Source of the DNA: JAJDXW01 sp965243335
GTDB lineage: Bacteria; Pseudomonadota; Gammaproteobacteria; HK1
Direction of reading: 5' to 3'
Assembly: GCA_965243335.1 (NCBI GenBank)
Contig: OZ251545.1
Location: forward strand, 4,712,001-4,776,000
Length of the DNA: 64,000 nucleotides
The translations under genes and the position numbers were made by a program. Each line of letters opens with the position of its first letter. Position 1 is the first letter of the stretch. Under the pieces are notes generated by a model that did not search any database, was not told where the DNA came from, and was given only the letters and a program-made list of their open reading frames with translations. This document shows positions 6,975 through 14,658 of the stretch, piece after piece.

Positions 6975-7244
6975 ATGGCGCTTCTCATCACCGGCGAGTG
7001 CATCAACTGCGACGTGTGCGAGCCCGAGTGTCCCAACGGGGCGATCTCGATGGGCGAGGAGATCTACGTCATCGATCCGGCGCTCTGCACCGAGTGCGTC
7101 GGGCACTTCGAGACCTCCCAGTGCGTGGAGGTGTGCCCGGTCGAGTGCATCGTCACGGACCCGGAACGCGTCGAGAGCCGGGACGTGCTGTTCGCGCGGT
7201 ACCGGCGTCTCGTCGAGGGAGACCCGCAAGGGCCGGGCGGGTAG
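6975..7244 (+). CDS. 2[4Fe-4S] ferredoxin, YfhL type
   Basis: An 89-residue ferredoxin. The first cluster ligands are CINCDVCEPECPNGAI (C-x2-C-x2-C-x3-CP, residues about 9-20). The second set is CTECVGHFETSQCVEVCPVE, with the longer CxxC-x8-C-x3-C spacing typical of YfhL/FdxN-type ferredoxins. It carries electrons between cytoplasmic redox enzymes. ATG 6975 starts exactly at the family N-terminus (MALLITGEC). It appears monocistronic and faces the convergent DUF1636 gene 46 bases downstream. Length and cysteine pattern are complete. Confidence 0.92.
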   Translation: MALLITGECINCDVCEPECPNGAISMGEEIYVIDPALCTECVGHFETSQCVEVCPVECIVTDPERVESRDVLFARYRRLVEGDPQGPGG

Positions 7245-7290
7245 TCCGGCGTCTCGGCAGCCGCTCGGCCCGGCCGCGGCCCGGAAGGGA

Positions 7291-7758
7291 TCAGTCGGCG
7301 GCGGCGCCTCCCCCGACGGTTCCTCCCCCGAGGAGGAGGTGGGGCGGCGGGGTCCTCACCGTGCGTTTGCCGCGCAGCGCCTCGGGCCACTCCGCCTCCG
7401 GGACGTCGCCCGTCGGGTGGTCGAGATAGGTGCGCGCGAATTCGAGCACCGCGGCGGCGTCCTCCGGCTGAAGCCGGCTGAAGCGCAGGTTGTACTTCCC
7501 CGATGCGCGGAGCGCCGCGTTGCAGGGGTTCAGGCAGCCGTTGAGGCACGGGACCTTGAGGAAGTGGAGGCGGGGGCCGCGGTTACGGCCGGCCCGGGGG
7601 GCGCCGTCGCCATCGAGCCGCCGCCCCACCTCGTCGGCGAGCCGCTGCCCGCGGCTCGGCTCGCCCGGCCCGAGCCGGAGGTCGCGGACGCAGGTCGTGC
7701 AGACGTAGAGCCGGTGGATCGCCTCCGTCGCGCGCCGGCCGCTTCGAGGAGGCGGCAT
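7291..7758 (-). CDS. DUF1636 family predicted metal-binding protein
   Basis: A 155-residue protein. The N-terminus has LYVCTTCVRD (Cys pair at about 19-22), and the middle has VPCLNGCLNPCNAAL with three closely spaced cysteines. These four or five cysteines define the DUF1636 thioredoxin-like, probably 2Fe-2S-binding family, which in alphaproteobacteria often lies near cobalamin or metal genes. The C-terminus is Gly-rich. ATG 7758 gives about 17 residues before the first motif; no strong ribosome-binding site is visible. It faces the ferredoxin gene. The function is not established. Confidence 0.75.
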   Translation of the reverse strand: MPPPRSGRRATEAIHRLYVCTTCVRDLRLGPGEPSRGQRLADEVGRRLDGDGAPRAGRNRGPRLHFLKVPCLNGCLNPCNAALRASGKYNLRFSRLQPEDAAAVLEFARTYLDHPTGDVPEAEWPEALRGKRTVRTPPPHLLLGGGTVGGGAAAD

Positions 7759-7890
7759 CGAACGTGGGCCGGCTGCGACCGGAGGCGAAGGCGGGGAGCG
7801 GGGCGGTCGGGACGCCGCAGGGCGAAGGGCGGCGCGGGCGGGCGGAACGGAACCGCCTGCTCCCCCGCACCGCCCTGCCGTCCGTCTGGC

Positions 7891-9159
7891 CTAGGCCGCC
7901 GCCCGCTGCGCCGCCGCCTTCGCGGGCGGGCGCTTGTGGAACGCCCCGTCCTTCATGATGCCGAGCAGCCGGCTCTGGTCCTGGAGGATGCTCACGTCGA
8001 GCACCGGGTCGCCGTCCACCAGGAGGAGGTCGGCGAGGTAGCCCTTCCGCACCTGGCCCAGCTCGCTCCCCCTCATCATGATCTCGCCGCCCAGCTTCGT
8101 GGCCGCGACGATCGCCTCCATCGGGCTGTAGCCGAGGTAGTTGACGAAGTGCTCGAGATCGCGGGCGTTGTTGCCGACCGGGTTCCACGCGAAGCCGTAG
8201 TCGCCGCCCGGCAGGACCCGCACCCCGCGCTTCTTGAGGTCCTTCATGTTCTCGACCGCGATCTCGAGCTCGCGCCGCAGGCCGAGGCCCGTCGCGACCT
8301 CCTCCGTGATCCCCCAGTCCGACGCCTCGAACAGGGTCGCGATGGTGATCCCGAGGGTCGGGGCGACGAAGACGGTGTCCTTCACCGACTCCAGCAGGTC
8401 GCGCGCCTCCTCGTCGCACAGGGTCGCGTGGTAGACGATCTCGACCCCGTGCCGGACACACATCTTGACCGACTCCGCGCTCCGGGCGTGGGCCGCGACC
8501 CGTTTGTCGCGCGAGCGCGCCACCTCGCAGACCGCCGCCACCTCCTCGTCGTTCATCACCGTCTGGTTCGCCTTGGCGCACGGGACGAACTCGTCGCCGG
8601 AAGGGTTGATCTTGAGGGTATCGACCCCCTCCCGGCACATCTGCCGGGACACCCGGCGGAAGTCGTCCGGTCCGTCGCAGATGATCTCGAAGGACTGCCG
8701 GTCCTGCATGTGGCTCAGCCGGATGTCGCCGAGCCCGCCGGAGACGGTCATCTCGGGGGTGGCCGCGAGCATCCGCGGCCCCGGGATCTCGCCTGCCTCG
8801 ATCGCGTTGCGGATCACGATGTCGAGCCGGGGCTTGGCGGACGCCGCGCAGCACAGGCTCGTGAAGCCCTGGTCGAGCAGGAGCTTCGCGTGGCGCATGG
8901 TGAGCAGGGTGTGCTCTTCGGGCGGGAGGGCCCCCATGCCCTCGAGGGAGGTCGTGTTCGTGAACGACGGGTGGGCGTGGGCCTCGACGAGGCCCGGCAT
9001 CAGGGTCGCGCCGCCGCCGTCGACGACCTCCGCGCCCTCGTGGTCCACCTTCGTCGCCACGTCCTTGATCCGGTTGCCCTGCACCCGGACCTCGCCGGCG
9101 ACCGCGGCGCCGCCCGCTCCGTCGAGAATCAGTACGTTGGTGAAGACCGTATCGGCCAT
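7891..9159 (-). CDS. Metal-dependent amidohydrolase
   Basis: A 422-residue amidohydrolase-superfamily enzyme. An N-terminal beta-sandwich strand set (MADTVFTNVLILDGAGGAAV) precedes the metal motif VEAHAHPS (HxH, about 68-70). Further motifs are the bridging-lysine region TLKINPSGDEF, HARSAESV, EIVYHATLCD, and GGDYGFAWNP with the late Asp. The C-terminus returns to the small beta domain (GYLADLLLVDGDPVLDVSIL). It resembles imidazolonepropionase/prolidase-like amidohydrolases that hydrolyse cyclic amides or dipeptides; the substrate is unknown. ATG 9159 is preceded by AGGAG with good spacing. It appears to be a single gene. Confidence 0.88.
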   Translation of the reverse strand: MADTVFTNVLILDGAGGAAVAGEVRVQGNRIKDVATKVDHEGAEVVDGGGATLMPGLVEAHAHPSFTNTTSLEGMGALPPEEHTLLTMRHAKLLLDQGFTSLCCAASAKPRLDIVIRNAIEAGEIPGPRMLAATPEMTVSGGLGDIRLSHMQDRQSFEIICDGPDDFRRVSRQMCREGVDTLKINPSGDEFVPCAKANQTVMNDEEVAAVCEVARSRDKRVAAHARSAESVKMCVRHGVEIVYHATLCDEEARDLLESVKDTVFVAPTLGITIATLFEASDWGITEEVATGLGLRRELEIAVENMKDLKKRGVRVLPGGDYGFAWNPVGNNARDLEHFVNYLGYSPMEAIVAATKLGGEIMMRGSELGQVRKGYLADLLLVDGDPVLDVSILQDQSRLLGIMKDGAFHKRPPAKAAAQRAAA

Positions 9160-9352
9160 GGCTTTCTCCTCGCTCTTGCTGAGGGTCCCGGAGCGGTCTC
9201 GCGCCGCCCTCGTCAGGTCGTGCCGCCGAAGGGTAGGCCGTGCCGCCCGGCATCGCAAGCTGCTCGCCTTCCTCGGCTTCCGCGGCGTCCCGTCTTCTGT
9301 CCCGTGCTCCCACGTGTCCCGATGCACCCCCGATCTTCGACGGACAATGCCT

Positions 9353-10075
9353 CTATCCCTGGTCGAGAGGCCCCGGAGGGGGATCGGCCGCCTGTCGGAA
9401 CAGCGGGAATGCCTCGGGGAGAAATATCCGCGTGGATACGATTTCGGAAATGGGGAAGACGATTTCGAAGTCCCTTCCGGGCGTATCCGGTGTATTCCTC
9501 ACCAACCATTCCCGAATCACGGGAGTATAATGGGTCGTGATGTTCAACTCCTTCGTATCGCTGTCCCGGTAGCCGCTTGCAATCGGAAGCAGAGCAACGT
9601 CGGATTCGTCGCGCTGGATTACTCCGCCTTCGACGGAGAAACCTCTGACGAAGCCGATGTAGAGCTTCCCGCTTCGCAGCGAAAATTCGACGGGCTTTCT
9701 GCGGGTACGAGATTCTGCGATGAGCAGTTCGATAAGGCTGCCCCTTCTCTCCGCCGTTCGTTCCGCTTCCTTCCTCTGATCATGGAACAGGTTGAACAGG
9801 AACGGCAGCAAGAATCCCAATGCGAGGCTCAGGATCGCCGTGTCGTCGTACTCGGGCGGCAGATAAGGTTTCCGCCACTCGCGGACCGAGGGGAAACACT
9901 TGTCCAGGAAGACAAGCAGCAGATGCGCCGCCAGTACCAGCACGAGCCCGGCTGCCGCGGATCGAAAGAACAGGTGGTAGCCCGAATCCCGGATCGTGCC
10001 GTAGCGCGTAAGGTACGCGCGCGTGAGGAAAAGGTATCCTCCGAGAACGGGCAGGAGAAACAGGCCGAGGTTCAC
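9353..10075 (-). CDS. Membrane protein with cytosolic Sm-like domain, unknown function
   Basis: A 240-residue protein. There are three membrane segments at about 2-20, 34-56 and 77-95, then a soluble domain. That domain starts SLIELLIAESRTRRKPVEFS and continues LRSGKLYIGFVRG, LLPIASGYRDSDTKELNITT and EIVFPISEIVSTRIF, a beta-rich pattern whose first strands resemble the LSm-type ring fold (inference). I know this architecture only as uncharacterised. ATG 10075 overlaps the stop of the upstream small gene (ATGA), so it is the last gene of a three-gene operon. The AT content of its codons is somewhat higher than in neighbouring genes. Confidence 0.7.
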   Translation of the reverse strand: MNLGLFLLPVLGGYLFLTRAYLTRYGTIRDSGYHLFFRSAAAGLVLVLAAHLLLVFLDKCFPSVREWRKPYLPPEYDDTAILSLALGFLLPFLFNLFHDQRKEAERTAERRGSLIELLIAESRTRRKPVEFSLRSGKLYIGFVRGFSVEGGVIQRDESDVALLPIASGYRDSDTKELNITTHYTPVIREWLVRNTPDTPGRDFEIVFPISEIVSTRIFLPEAFPLFRQAADPPPGPLDQG

Positions 10076-10311
10076 GGAGAACAGCTCGCTGGACGATCAG
10101 GCCGCGGGTCCCTTCGGCCGGACCCTTCGGAGCCGTCACGGGTAGCGTCGTTCCGGAACAGATCTTTCATGCTGCGAATCTGCTCGCGCACCTTCTCGCT
10201 GCCAAGCAGTTCGTCAGCGTTGACGTACCGGCCCCCGAACGTCGTGAAGTGCACGGTGGGCTTGCCGTCGGGGTTCTGGCCCGATCCGTCGCGTGATTTC
10301 TTCCACCACAT
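10072..10311 (-). CDS. Small paralogous WWKKS protein, copy 2
   Basis: A 79-residue protein starting MWWKKSRDGSG and containing KPTVHFTTFGGRYVNADELL, then SEKVREQI. The ATG at 10311 is preferred because GGAGG lies 7 bases upstream; ATG 10317 is possible. It is a tandem paralogue of the gene at 10336-10587, sharing KKSxxGSG, KPTVHxTxxGxxYVxxDELL and SExVRExI. There is no signal peptide or membrane segment. Its stop overlaps the start of the membrane-protein gene. Confidence 0.65.
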   Translation of the reverse strand: MWWKKSRDGSGQNPDGKPTVHFTTFGGRYVNADELLGSEKVREQIRSMKDLFRNDATRDGSEGSGRRDPRPDRPASCSP

Positions 10312-10335
10312 GACCATCCCTCCCCTGATACGCAA

Positions 10336-10587
10336 TCAGCGCTTTGCGGCCTGTGTACCCGGCCCTTGGTCAACCTGGGAGTTGTCGTCGGATCTGCCTT
10401 CCGTGTCAGCAATGCTGCTACGTTTGGCAAGCTCCGCCCACTTCTCGATTTCCTCCCGTACCGGTTCGCTGCGAAGCAGCTCGTCGGGATCGACGTACCA
10501 GCCCCCGGTCTCCGTGATGTGCACGGTGGGCTTGTCGTCGGAGGCCTTGCCCGACCCGCCACACGACTTCTTCCACCACTCGAACAT
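10336..10587 (-). CDS. Small paralogous WWKKS protein, copy 1
   Basis: An 83-residue protein starting MFEWWKKSCGGSG and containing KPTVHITETGGWYVDPDELL and SEPVREEI. GGGGAG lies 7 bases before the ATG. It is the first gene of a leftward operon with its paralogue and the three-TM protein. The pattern (aromatic/basic N-terminus, one small beta unit, then a helix) has no family I recognise. Tandem duplication next to a membrane partner suggests subunits of one complex. Confidence 0.65.
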   Translation of the reverse strand: MFEWWKKSCGGSGKASDDKPTVHITETGGWYVDPDELLRSEPVREEIEKWAELAKRSSIADTEGRSDDNSQVDQGPGTQAAKR

Positions 10588-10644
10588 TTTTCGACTCCCC
10601 TGATGTTGTGAATGAACGAAGCGCCGCCCGTACCCCGGCGCGGG

Positions 10645-11064
10645 CTATTCACCCGTCGCGCACCACTCGACGACGGCGGGCTTCGTGTCCGGGCCGATCT
10701 GCTCGCAGATGATCCAGCGGGACTGCTCGCACTTGAGCTTGCGGTCCCAGTTGCGCGAGCCCGGCCTCTCGTTGGGGCACGCGGTGGCCCTCACGTAGTC
10801 GCCGTAGAGGCTGGCGGTGCCCATCGCGATCCCGATGGCGACGGCCAGGATGAGCGCGATCACCGCGGTGACCCGGACGAGGCCCATCGCGGGGCGCCCC
10901 GGCCGGCAGAGCGGCACCAGGTTGAACGCGAGCCCTCCCACCACCACGAGCACCATGCCGGCCGCGTGGAGCGCGGGGCTTACCGGCTGGAACACGAACA
11001 CGAGGGACGCGAGGCAGAGGGCGATGATCGACCACTCGATCGTGCGGGCGGTCGTCCGCGACAT
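10645..11064 (-). CDS. Small membrane protein at the end of the ABC operon
   Basis: A 139-residue protein with three hydrophobic segments (about 12-26, 33-51 and 62-83) and a C-terminal periplasmic-type tail with cysteines (ATACPNER, KCEQSRWIICEQ, WCATGE) that could form disulfides. The frame stays open upstream, and an ATG at 11223 would add 53 Ala/Gly/Pro-rich residues; neither start has a clear ribosome-binding site. It follows the ABC ATPase gene by about 190-350 bases on the same strand and may be co-transcribed. I recognise no family. Confidence 0.55.
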   Translation of the reverse strand: MSRTTARTIEWSIIALCLASLVFVFQPVSPALHAAGMVLVVVGGLAFNLVPLCRPGRPAMGLVRVTAVIALILAVAIGIAMGTASLYGDYVRATACPNERPGSRNWDRKLKCEQSRWIICEQIGPDTKPAVVEWCATGE

Positions 11065-11410
11065 GCCGCCCCGGCGGGTCCCGGCGCCCGCGGTCCCCTG
11101 CGCTCCGGCCCCCCCCGGGGCGCCCGGCGTTCCGGCGGTTCCCTGCGGTTCCGGTGTGCTCACGTCGTCCACCGTTCCAGGCGCCTCCGCCTCCGCCTCC
11201 GCTCCGGCCGTTTCCCCGCGCATCGGAGCGGCCGCCGGGGCCGCCGCTCCTCCATGCCGCTCTCCGCCCGCGCCGCCGGCTCTCCCCGCCGTCCGTTCCG
11301 GCCGCCCCCGAGGGCGCCGCCGTCGCCCGGCTTCAAGCAAAGGCGGGTGTGCCCCGCCGCCGCAAGCCGGGCCGCGCCGCCCACCGTTGCCGGCAAGCCC
11401 CGCCCGCCGC

Positions 11411-12505
11411 TCACGGCCCCGGCTCCACCCGCCGCCCGGCCTCGTCGAAGACGTGCACGGCCCCGGGGTCGAAGCGGAGGTGGGCCTGCTCTCCGACCTT
11501 GAGCCGTCCGGCCGTCCGGTCCACCACCACCCGCAGGTCCTGGTCGCCGTGGAGGAGGTGGACCAGCGTCTCCGCCCCCATCGGCTCCACGAGGTCGACC
11601 TGCCCCGACACGGTGTCGTCGCCCGGCTCGGACGCGAACTCGCACGCCCGCGGGCGGACCCCGAGGGTGACGCGGCTTCCCGCCGCGAGGCCGGGCCGGG
11701 CGGCCATCGCAAGCCGCACCTGCTGCCCGCCCAGCGCGAACCCGAGGCGGCGCTCGCCGGCCTCGGTCAGGGCCGCCTCGATGAGGTTCATGCGCGGCGT
11801 GCCGATGAAGCCGGCCACGAACAGGTTGGCGGGCTCGGTGAAGATGCGGTGGGGGGTATCGACCTGCTCGATGACCCCCTCCCGCATGACCGCGATGCGG
11901 TCCGCCATGGTGAGCGCCTCGAGCTGGTCGTGGGTGACGATCACCGTCGCCTTGCTGAGCCCGGCGAGCAGCTCCTTGATCTGCCCCCGCATCACCTGGC
12001 GCTGCTCGACGTCGAGCCGGCTCAGGGGCTCGTCGAACAGGAAGCAGTTCGGGTCGCGGATGATCGCGCGCCCGACCGCCGCCCGCTGCTTCTCCCCCTC
12101 CGCGAGCTGGGCGGGGAGGCGCCCGAGCACGGGCGCCAGATCGAGGAGGGAGGCGACCCGGTTCACCCGCTCCTCGATCTCCGCCTTCGGGATCCGCTCG
12201 TAGTGGAGCGGGTAGGCGAGGTTCTCGGCGACCGTGAGGACCGGGTACAGGGCGTAGAACTGGAACACCATCGCGATGTCGCGCTGCGACGGGCGGAGGT
12301 GGTTGACCCTCCGCTCCGCGATGAGGACGTCGCCCTCGGTCGCGTCCTCGAGCCCCGCGATCATGCGAAGGGTCGTCGTCTTCCCGCAGCCGGAGGGGCC
12401 GAGCAGGCACAGCACCTCCCCCGCCTCCACGTCGAGGTCGGCGCGGTCCACCGCCACCAGCGGGCCGAAACGCTTGGTCACGTTGCGAAGGCGGATGGTG
12501 GACAT
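11411..12505 (-). CDS. ABC transporter ATPase 1 (CUT1/MalK-like) with degenerate signature motif
   Basis: A 364-residue MalK/UgpC-like ATPase powering import across the inner membrane. Walker A is GPSGCGKTT (36-44), the Q-loop FQFYALYP is at about 81, Walker B FLFDEP is at 155-160 and the H-loop is VTHDQLEAL (His192). The ABC signature, normally LSGGQ, is LAEGEKQ (134-140). The C-terminal half (about 240-364) is the MalK regulatory OB-fold domain with LGVRPRACEF. The gene is the last core transporter gene of a leftward operon. Together with ATPase 2, which has a normal signature but no H-loop His, it should form an asymmetric heterodimer. Confidence 0.9.
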   Translation of the reverse strand: MSTIRLRNVTKRFGPLVAVDRADLDVEAGEVLCLLGPSGCGKTTTLRMIAGLEDATEGDVLIAERRVNHLRPSQRDIAMVFQFYALYPVLTVAENLAYPLHYERIPKAEIEERVNRVASLLDLAPVLGRLPAQLAEGEKQRAAVGRAIIRDPNCFLFDEPLSRLDVEQRQVMRGQIKELLAGLSKATVIVTHDQLEALTMADRIAVMREGVIEQVDTPHRIFTEPANLFVAGFIGTPRMNLIEAALTEAGERRLGFALGGQQVRLAMAARPGLAAGSRVTLGVRPRACEFASEPGDDTVSGQVDLVEPMGAETLVHLLHGDQDLRVVVDRTAGRLKVGEQAHLRFDPGAVHVFDEAGRRVEPGP

Positions 12506-12557
12506 GGCTCTTCTCGCCCCTTCCTCGCGCCGCGCCCGCCGCCCGGCCCTAGCGGCC

Positions 12558-13421
12558 CTAGCGCCGGATGGTCCCGAAGGTGACCCCGCGCAGCAGGTGG
12601 TTCTGCAGCACGTAGACCACCACCACCACCGGGATCAGGAACAGGGTCTCGATGGCCGCGAGCAGCCCCCACCGCACCCCGATGTCGCCGCCGATGGTCT
12701 GCGCCATCGCGACCGGGACGGTGCGGGTCTCCACCCCGGTGAGGAGCAGGGCGAACAGGAACTCGTTCCAGGTGAGGATGAGGCCGAACACCGCGGTGGC
12801 CGCGAGCCCCGCCTTGACCTGGGGCATGCAGATCCGGAAGAAGACCCGGTAGCCGTTGCTGCCGTCGAGCCGCGCCGCGTCCTCCACCTCGGGCGAGAGC
12901 TCGTCGAAGAAGCTCTTCATCATCCAGATGGTGAACGGGAGGTTGAACGCGGTGTAGAGCAGGATGATCCCGAGATAGGTCCCGCTCAGCCCGCTCACCC
13001 GGAACATGAGGAAGATCGGGATGATCACCACGATCGGGGGCAGCATCCGGGTGGTGAGGATGATGAACAGGTAGGTCGCGTTCCCCTTGAGGGGGTAGCG
13101 CGAGAACCCGTAGGCGGCGAGGGTCCCGATGACGAGGGCGATCAGCACCGACGAGCCCGCGATGAAGATCGAGTTGAAGAAGTAGACGTCGAAGTTGGTG
13201 TCGACCGCCGTCTGGCCCTTGATGTAGGCGCGGGCGAACACGCTCACGAAGTTCTCGAGGGTGGGCGTGAAGATCCACTTGGGCGGGATCGCGAGCGCGT
13301 CGGTGTGTGCCTTGAAGGCGGTGAGCACGATCCACAGCACCGGGAAGAAGTAGACGAAGCTGACGACGCCCGCGAACGCGGTCCACCCCCATCCGGCGTG
13401 CCCGAGCCGGCGGCGCTTCAC
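12558..13421 (-). CDS. Carbohydrate-type ABC permease (MalG-like)
   Basis: A 287-residue inner-membrane permease with six predicted helices; the first is at about 12-34 (FAGVVSFVYFFPVLWIVLTA). The ATPase-coupling EAA loop reads VEDAARLDGSNGYRVFF followed by ICMPQ, close to the consensus EAA-x3-G-x9-I-x-LP. The start is GTG 13421. It sits 52 bases upstream of ATPase 1 and about 55 bases downstream of the other permease; the intergenic stretch repeats CTCATGCCGGCGCC twice (13445-13458 and 13476-13489). Confidence 0.9.
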   Translation of the reverse strand: MKRRRLGHAGWGWTAFAGVVSFVYFFPVLWIVLTAFKAHTDALAIPPKWIFTPTLENFVSVFARAYIKGQTAVDTNFDVYFFNSIFIAGSSVLIALVIGTLAAYGFSRYPLKGNATYLFIILTTRMLPPIVVIIPIFLMFRVSGLSGTYLGIILLYTAFNLPFTIWMMKSFFDELSPEVEDAARLDGSNGYRVFFRICMPQVKAGLAATAVFGLILTWNEFLFALLLTGVETRTVPVAMAQTIGGDIGVRWGLLAAIETLFLIPVVVVVYVLQNHLLRGVTFGTIRR

Positions 13422-13476
13422 GCCGGCGCCCCCCGTGCCGGCGCCTCATGCCGGCGCCCCCCACCATGCCCGCGAC

Positions 13477-14556
13477 TCATGCCGGCGCCTCCTCTTCCTT
13501 CTCCCGCTGCTGCACGAAGTAGAGGTAGAGGTTGGTGAGCACGATCACGATGAAGATCAGGATGTAGGCGAGGGCCGAGGACTCCGCGGTCTTGAAGTAC
13601 TGGAACGAGACCCGGTAGAGGTAGACCGCGATGGTCTCGGTGGAGGTCCCCGGGCCTCCCTCGGTGATGAGGAACACCACGTCGAACAGCTTGAACGCCT
13701 CGATGGTGCGGAAGAGGAGGGCGAGGAGGAGCAGGCCGCGGATGTAGGGCAGGGTGATGGTGCGGAACCGCCGCCACCACGACGCGCGATCGATCTCGGC
13801 CGCCTCGTAGAGGTACTTCGGCACGCTCACGAGCCCCGCGAGGACGAGCAGCATCACGAACGGCGACCACATCCAGGCGTCGGCGAAGACGACGCCGGCA
13901 ATCGCCCCCTCCGGCGAGGCGAGCAGGATGTAGGGCTCCCCGGTGACGAGGCGGACCGCCTGGCTCAGGAGCCCGAACGTCGGCTCGTAGTAGTAGCGGA
14001 AGAAGGCGCCGACCGCGACGAAGCTCAGCATCATCGGGGTGAGCACCAGCATGAGCAGGATGCGCCGCCCCGGGAACTCGCGCTCGAACATGAGGGCGAG
14101 CAGGAACCCGACGACGAGCTGGATCCCGACCGTCAGCACGACCACGACGGCGGTCGTCTGGAGCCGGTCCCAGACGTTGGGGTCGGAGATGATCTTCTCG
14201 AAGTAGAGCAGCCCGGCGAAGCGCGGCGGCGACAGCCGGTTCGCCCGGAAGTGGAAGAAGCTGAGCCCGAGCGACCAGAGCAGGGGGAAGACGTTCATCA
14301 CCACCAGGGTCGCGAGGGCGGGGGCGACGAGGAGCGGCCCGGGGCGCCTCCCCCACGCGCGGGTCACCACCGTCGCGGTGACGAGGATCACCGCCCCGAA
14401 GCTGACCCAGAACGCGGTCTCGAGCGGGAACAGCAGCACCGACCCCGGGATCGCGAGGACCGCGATGACGAGGGCGAGCCGCCAGTTCGAGAAGTGCTCC
14501 CGGAGCTGCCGCCCGAGCCCGCCCGGGGCCGCCGGGGCCTGTGCTTGCGTGGCCAA
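13477..14556 (-). CDS. Carbohydrate-type ABC permease (MalF-like)
   Basis: A 359-residue permease with about eight membrane helices. The first two (about 28-45 and 50-68) are extra relative to the six-helix core, as in MalF-type partners. The EAA loop is YEAAEIDRASWWRRFRTITL followed by PYIRG. The C-terminus ends in a charged tail QQREKEEEAPA. ATG 14556 is used. It lies 102 bases downstream of the binding-protein stop, with a strong GC hairpin (14589-14622) between the two genes. It forms the translocation pore with the MalG-like subunit. Confidence 0.9.
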   Translation of the reverse strand: MATQAQAPAAPGGLGRQLREHFSNWRLALVIAVLAIPGSVLLFPLETAFWVSFGAVILVTATVVTRAWGRRPGPLLVAPALATLVVMNVFPLLWSLGLSFFHFRANRLSPPRFAGLLYFEKIISDPNVWDRLQTTAVVVVLTVGIQLVVGFLLALMFEREFPGRRILLMLVLTPMMLSFVAVGAFFRYYYEPTFGLLSQAVRLVTGEPYILLASPEGAIAGVVFADAWMWSPFVMLLVLAGLVSVPKYLYEAAEIDRASWWRRFRTITLPYIRGLLLLALLFRTIEAFKLFDVVFLITEGGPGTSTETIAVYLYRVSFQYFKTAESSALAYILIFIVIVLTNLYLYFVQQREKEEEAPA

Positions 14557-14588
14557 TCGAGGGTCGTCCGCGGCCCGGCCGGAGGAAT

Positions 14589-14622
14589 GGGCGGGGCGGG
14601 GCCGGCGAGCCCCGCCCCGCCC
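14589..14622. promoter_or_regulatory. GC-rich intercistronic hairpin
   Basis: A perfect 14-bp inverted repeat (GGGCGGGGCGGGGC at 14589-14602 and its complement at 14609-14622) with a 6-base loop lies between the binding-protein gene and the first permease gene. It has no T-tract, so it is more likely an mRNA-stabilising or attenuating element that raises binding protein over permease, as the REP structures do in malE-malF, than a full terminator. Confidence 0.6.
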
Positions 14623-14658
14623 GGTTCGGCCGGGTGGGTACGGCCGGCGCCGGTCAGG

